From Eucalyptus grandis (lineage: Eukaryota; Streptophyta; Magnoliopsida; Myrtales; Myrtaceae), in assembly GCF_016545825.1 (NCBI RefSeq), contig NC_052620.1:15872001-15936000 (forward strand): a stretch of DNA of 64,000 nt, written 5' to 3'. This document shows, piece by piece, positions 58,880 to 64,000 of this stretch; position 1 is the first letter of the stretch, and every line of letters begins with the position of its first letter. A program made the translations under genes and the position numbers. Under the pieces are notes generated by a model, which was not told the DNA's origin, made no database searches, and saw only the letters and a list, made by a program, of their open reading frames with translations.

Positions 58880-59650
58880 CGTTGTCCAGTTCTTAGTGGG
58901 GAATATAAGAGATATTAACAAGCCCTGTAGGCATGTAGAAGTTAAAAACCTGTGAGTACTTTCTTGCAATTCATTGTTTGCTTTACTTGATACTAAAGGG
59001 CATGAAACAAATATGGATGGGAATGCAAAATGGATGGTTTTTCTGGACAGAGTTACTAGCCACAGTCATCAAGTTATCAGCTTTGTGGAACTGGTTATTT
59101 TGAAACTCTCCTGTATTTAGTCTCTCCGATGCATAACATGTTCATTGCAATAAAAAAATCTCATTCTTCTCCTACTCTGTGCATGCACTGAACTTTTGTG
59201 ATGAGAGCGCTCTTTGTGGGGCGAGTTGAACATTATTGTCAGATTCTGTTCTTGATTCTCGTTGGATGATTGCTGGAGACTACAACACTATCAGAAGTTC
59301 TCAGGAAGGAATAATGGGCCGGGATGTTATTTTCAGGATATTTCTTCATTTCAGCAGATTCTTGATGCAGTTGATCTGAATGGTGTCATTTAGTTGGCCC
59401 GCTTTTTAACTTGGAAGATCCGAGGGCTGGGTTACTTAGAAGATTGTTTCTATGAAGGAAAGATTCATATGTGATTATCTTGAGGATTCAACATCAGATA
59501 TGAATTCCCGGTTCTTCTAAGCTCATCAAATACGGAAAGAGACTCTGCAGCAGATTTTGTGAGACTGAAGCAAGCAGAAGCATCATTTTAACAGGAGGGT
59601 CCATGTGACTTGGGTCATGTTAGGTGATCATAATTATAATTTTCTTTTTT
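58880..59650 (+). pseudogene. LINE (non-LTR retrotransposon) ORF2 fossil
   Basis: Fragments in order in several frames. LVGNIRDINKPCRHVEVKNL (near 58893) resembles the ORF2 start with the WNxRG motif. VHALNFCDERALC is near 59180. WMIAGDYNTIRSSQEG (near 59262) is the endonuclease motif usually GDFN. FQDISSFQQILDAVDLNGV is near 59331. Last is a linker piece resembling LKQAEASF with a CATGTGACTTGGGTC block near 59600. Reverse transcriptase is missing. No full endonuclease frame is left. Confidence 0.65.
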
Positions 59651-59984
59651 TGGTCAAAGATCATAATTATAATTATTCCAGATCAAATTAGGGGAATTAG
59701 GCCTGCCAGGAGGACCAAAACAGGCTTTACTCTTGGTTGTTGATTCCAAATTAGATACTGCTGTAGGCATTACATATGAAACTCTTCCCATTGGGAACTG
59801 GGGATGTTAATTCTTTTGCAGGTACGAATTCTATAAAAAAAGTGTGGGATTGTCAACTGTTCTAGTGGCTTAAACTATTAGATGAATTTGGGTTCAGCAT
59901 TAATATACTTAAACACTCTATCACGCCTACCTGGACTTTGTCCTCAAATTAAAGCTTCAAAATATATAATGGGGACTCAAGCTT
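59651..59984. other. No feature recognised
   Basis: AT-rich spacer between the LINE fossil and the copia 3' remnant. No gene. Confidence 0.4.
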
Positions 59985-60340
59985 AAGTCGTCCTGGGCTG
60001 ATACAATGTAATTTTTGTGTGGGAGTGCCCACGAGATTACAACTACCAGACATCCTTACGAAGGCATTGGCAAAGGAGACTTCCGATGATAATGTAAACA
60101 AGCTTGGCACGAAGGAAGTCAAGGTGCCTGCTTGAGGGGGAGAACATAAAGTTCAAAAGTGATCACAATCAGATTGTGTTATTGTATGAGATTGGATTTT
60201 TGATGTCCTAACTTCCATCTTAAACCAGATTGGTTTAGTTTTGATTTTGAACGTTTGGCTTTTGTATCGAGGATAGTTACCATCACATCTCTTGCGTACT
60301 TTATACACACACGCTATGAAAAATTTAAGCTTTTCACATG
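59985..60340 (+). mobile_element. Copia 3' remnant (RNase H end, PPT, LTR start)
   Basis: One frame at 60038-60134 reads RLQLPDILTKALAKE then NKLGTKEVKVPA and a stop, the typical C-terminus of copia RNase H (ADxxTK). Immediately after is the purine tract TGAGGGGGAGAA (60133-60144), where a polypurine tract and 3' LTR should follow. About 200 bases of LTR-like sequence come next, and no end was defined. Confidence 0.65.
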
Positions 60341-60750
60341 GCAATTTGACTTAATCCAAATTTATAATTTCTGAACTTCAAATTTTACTTCATATATATC
60401 ATGTCATGGATGACTAAAATGTTGCTCCGCGAAAGAAAGTCACGGGATTGTCTCTCCAGCCCATGCCAAAGGTATTTATGTGTGGATCTCACTATCTCAT
60501 ATGACCAAATCGACCAATCACATCTCGAAGGTTCCAGAAACCTAGGCAATTTGACTTGTTCCAAATTTATAATTTCCGAGCTTCAAATTTCACTTCATAT
60601 ATGTCATGTCGTGGATGACTAAATGCTGCTCCACAAAAGAAAGTCACGGGACCATCTCTCCACCCCATGCCAAAAATATTTTATGGATGGATCTCACTAC
60701 CTCATATGATCAAATCAACCCATCACATCCCGAAGGTTCTAGTAACCTGA
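60341..60750. repeat. Tandem duplication, period 205 bp
   Basis: GCAATTTGACTT recurs at 60341 and 60546, with the same order of blocks in both (CTTCATATAT.TCATGTC, TGGATGACTAAA, AAGAAAGTCACGGGA, CTCATATGA.CAAATC). The two copies are diverged by about 10% by eye. Short open frames inside are not convincing. Confidence 0.8.
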
Positions 60751-62413
60751 GCCTTCTAAATGGGTTGTTGCCAGAGAAGAAAAGGAGGTTTGTGGAGGAG
60801 GTGTTAATCGAACTTCTGTCAACGTCGTCGTCACCTTCATCACATTGGTTTTCCTGGAGTAAACCTAGGACTATGCTGCTGGCTCAAAAAAAAGAAAAAA
60901 AGAAAAGAAAATAAAAGAAAAAAGAACTATCTGAACCTTTGATGGCTCCCATGTGTCGGCAATCAGACATAGGACAAAAGACAGGCACTAGGAATTTTAT
61001 AAGATGTATGGCAGATTATTTGGTATCATTAAAATTGAATATTGTGATTCGCACCATCCCCTAAGAGTTTAAACTTTTAGAATAGGTTTAATTAAAAATT
61101 CTCCCTTGAGCATAACCGACATTTTAGAGTGGAATATAAAATGTGGACTTAACCATGTCAAACGGGTAGATAAAAGAGCAAGATAGAAACCGGAAAACAT
61201 GAACAATAGCAATAAGAGAGAAAAGGAGAATTATAATTCTTGATATATGACCTGGAAGTGTTCTTCCCCATCTTAGCCTTCGCATGTCATATTTAAATTG
61301 AGTACCTTGACCATTTTTTTATCCTAAAATTGGAGTGGTGACATTTCTCAATTAACTCATTTGAGATATTATCGACTTTGGCCCATCCTATATTGTTTTG
61401 TCCTTTGATATATAGTTAGGCACCTTTTCAAAGGTCACTCATTCTAATAGTGCTTTAGCCTAAGTAAGCTTAACTTTGAAATTTCAAAGTAAAACTTATT
61501 ATTACGTAAAAAGGCATGTCCGTAAATTAATTTCATTTCTTACATACATATTCCAAGCACGCTTTCCTCCTGTTGGGTATGCAATTTAGTTCATGTTGGA
61601 AAACATTCCTATGATATTTTGATGATTACCGAACTATTTGCAAGTATTAACATTTACCATGATAAGTTCAAATAGTGAAATTGTTTACATATCATTGATG
61701 ATCTTGGTTTGCCAAGGAACTATGCTTTTGATGTATTGGATTTACAAGCAAAATGAGAGTGATGTCTCGTGATCTTGGTATCCTAATAGTGTGATCTATT
61801 GATTGAAAGGAACAACATTAGCCAGTTGTAATTTTCTTTGCCGATTATTAGTGGAATCCAACCACTATTAAGACTGTTAGTCTTAGAGTAGACTTGTGCT
61901 TGATTACAAAACCTAAACATTATAAATCACTATGTGATTGTCATTCTTCACTCTAATATGCTTATCATCATCACATGATTCTATTTGAGATATCATCTTG
62001 ATTGCTAATTGTTTAATAATCTGCAAAAGTTTAAAAAATCATTACTAAACCTATTCACCCCCCTTCTAGGTTGCATCATTAGCCACAATAGTTCCTTCCT
62101 ACCTCGTTCACCATCGCTCGTTGTTGGAGCCCTTTGGCTTCGATGACCACTTCTTACCCTCATTGGATTGGGTCATTACGATAGTTGTCATGCGGAAGGA
62201 GTAAATAAGGCTAGTGATGCAAAAATTGTTTTAAATCCACTTGAACTGATAAAAAAAAATGAAATAGTATCTATATGAGCTAACGAAATTCGAACAGGTG
62301 CATTGTCAGACACCCAATTTGACTGAACTGATCTAGAGAAGATTAGCACGGCCCTTGTTCAAGTATGCCATTTATAAATTGAGAAACTTGAATTGATTGT
62401 GTATAAAGAGACT
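60751..62413. other. Intergenic, no gene seen
   Basis: AT-rich. CCTATTCACCCCCCTTCTAG at about 62050 is the reverse complement of a motif near one end of many copia LTRs (compare 39240), so an old minus-strand LTR end may lie here; no element could be delimited. Confidence 0.4.
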
Positions 62414-62896
62414 AAGGGCGGGCATGATAACCATTATATTTCTGACTAGGATTATTTTCTTGTTCTCAGAAATAGATTTGAAATAGAAATCCGTTTGGTG
62501 ACGCAAATTTTTTTTTTAATCTATGGAACAAATTTTTGGTCTAGAAATATGTTTGGAATAGAAATGAGAATTAAAAAATTCCTAGTTCTTTATTTTTAGA
62601 ATAGAAGTGAGAAATAAAAACTTTTCTTATCACTCGCTCTAGCTACTAATTGGCTGCTCACTTGCCGCCACCCATCATTCATCGCTGCTAGTTGCTCACC
62701 GGTCATCATTAGCCACTGTCGCCGTTTGCTATTGTCATCTGAAAGGGAGAAATTTTGTGTTGTTATCATATGAATTTCTATTCAAAGAGCAGACATTTGA
62801 GGTTGTTATCAAATGTGTATTTTTTCTCAGAAATTCTTCCACAAAATAAAAATAGAAAAAATATTTTTGCAGCAGAATGGTTATCATTCGTGCCCT
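62414..62896. mobile_element. Foldback MITE
   Basis: Left AAGGGCGGGCATGATAACCA and the minus-strand right end AGGGCACGAATGATAACCAT are inverted over about 22 bases with a few mismatches. The interior has AGAAATAGAAAT/ATTTCTATT words and a GC-richer patch at 62640-62730. Flanks AAGAGACTA and AAAACTTAA are at best a weak 9-bp duplication. No coding capacity. Confidence 0.65.
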
Positions 62897-63389
62897 AAAA
62901 CTTAATTGGGTACTCAATTAGATAGATCAATTAAGAAGTTTAAGCCATTAGAGTTTGTCTAATTGTTGAATTTTTGTAACGGATAAAATAAATAGGCTAA
63001 GGAAAGAGCATTTCTTGATTAAGTAGTTGCTTATTTTATTTAATTCGGTGAATGAACATGAGCATGGGATTGGTAAAGTATAAGTTATGGATATCAACCC
63101 TATGCAATCTTAATGAAAAAATAGATATGAGTAATGTCCATTATTGTAACCCATCTCAATCTAAGACATGCTTAGAAAAAGTTTCCTCCAATTACAGATG
63201 AAAGTAAACACGACCCTCCCTAGAAAAGAAAAAACACAACTACGAGACAAAAATATGAAATAGATATACAGATGTAAGCATATAAAGATAAATTCGAAAT
63301 TCTTCCATATATATAAATTAAACTAATCAGATACCTACTAAAATTAATAAATAAAATTATCTAAGATTGCAAAGGAGTGTCCTAAATAA
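62897..63389. other. Intergenic, no gene seen
   Basis: AT-rich with only chance open frames. Confidence 0.4.
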
Positions 63390-63760
63390 TAGGGGTATGC
63401 AAAAGGGATGGCTCGAATAAAAAACCACATAGAATAGACTAAACTGGCTAGTTGGGTCTGATTCCCAAGAGTGTTGGTTCGGTTCCTGATTCCAAAAAGT
63501 GGAACTAGTGTCCGGGCAAATCCCAGGTTCAAGGTGGAATTATACTTTGGACCAACTAAAAATTCTCTTTTTAAAAATTTCTTTAAAAAAGACTAGCTTT
63601 TTTTTTTTCTTCTTTATAATAGAAGGCTTCAAGTAGTGGGAAAAAAAAGTGACTAGTTGTATCCCATCCAATTCCTAGTTTTAGGACCAACCAGGCCGGT
63701 CCTTGATCCCTAATTCCCGATTCTACCTTAGAACCAAACCAAATTAAGAACTCATCACCT
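63390..63760. mobile_element. Probable foldback MITE
   Basis: Composition and words (GGTTCGGTTCCTGATTCC, GGACCAACC) match the elements at 2832 and 3950. The left part TAGGGGTATGC and a right part ending CATCACCTCA suggest inverted ends. Boundaries are uncertain. Confidence 0.4.
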
Positions 63761-64000
63761 CAACTAAATAATATCATTATTTTGGAAATAATTTGCTCCT
63801 GCGTCAGCTTAAGTAAGATTTGGGTCCAATTTTACATGCCAAGGGGATTCACAGCCCTCGTAAGGCAGGAAAAGCAGAGTATAATGAAGGCTTGCCAAAC
63901 TCTAGGACCATACCAAACAAATGCTACTTGCCCTAGTTATGTAGATTGTTGTTGTTGTTGTTGTTTTTTTTATTTTATTTTTATTTTTAGTTTTAGAAAT
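63761..64000. repeat. Window end, includes (TTG)n run
   Basis: Non-coding. A TTG trinucleotide run sits at about 63947-63965, followed by a T-rich tail that reaches the window edge. Confidence 0.5.

Overview
The window looks like gene-poor plant nuclear DNA, probably from a woody core eudicot. It is AT-rich and holds solo LTRs, Ty1/copia and LINE remains, Mutator-type foldback MITEs, tRNA-derived SINEs, a plant type I MADS-box family and a DYW-class PPR gene. The mix of MITEs and GC-rich Mutator-like cores reminds me of Myrtaceae such as Eucalyptus, but I cannot confirm that from sequence alone.

Layout. 1-9.3 kb holds no recognisable gene, only MITEs, two SINEs and a direct duplication. 9.67-10.75 kb holds one host gene, a conserved plant protein of unknown function, broken by two single-base frameshifts. 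11-15 kb has small tandem repeats, a SINE and a Mutator-type MITE with a perfect 9-bp target-site duplication. 15-52 kb is a segmental-duplication cluster. Copy A (about 15.07-32.06 kb) and copy B (about 41.2-51.8 kb) both run foldback palindrome, small LTR retroelement, F-box pseudogene, AGL62-like MADS-box pseudogene. A shorter copy C (about 33.5-38.0 kb) carries only the MADS part, and its MADS gene (34503-35075) is the only intact one. A copia fragment split by a 933-bp solo LTR lies between C and B. A second truncated copia follows B, then a MITE fragment and a 100-N assembly gap. 54.4-64 kb holds a frameshifted PPR-DYW gene, a LINE fossil, a copia 3' remnant and more MITE-like repeats.

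The copies let insertions be ordered by presence or absence. The small LTR element and the palindrome are shared by A and B, so they predate the duplication. A 7.4-kb insertion (a long solo LTR holding a second nested LTR-like element) is only in A, and B keeps the empty site. A related 3.2-kb solo LTR is only in B. A 1.17-kb Mutator-like element is also only in B.

The most notable find is that last element. Inside its terminal inverted repeats it carries a captured piece of a PIF1-like bHLH gene: the N-terminal exon, what looks like an intron, and the active-phytochrome-B-binding motif, with stops at positions where the family has Gln or Arg. This fits a Pack-MULE. The probable functional host loci are few: the MADS gene at 34.5 kb, the unknown-function gene at 9.7 kb (if its frameshifts are consensus errors) and possibly the PPR gene. 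All identity statements are by eye; no alignment or search was run.
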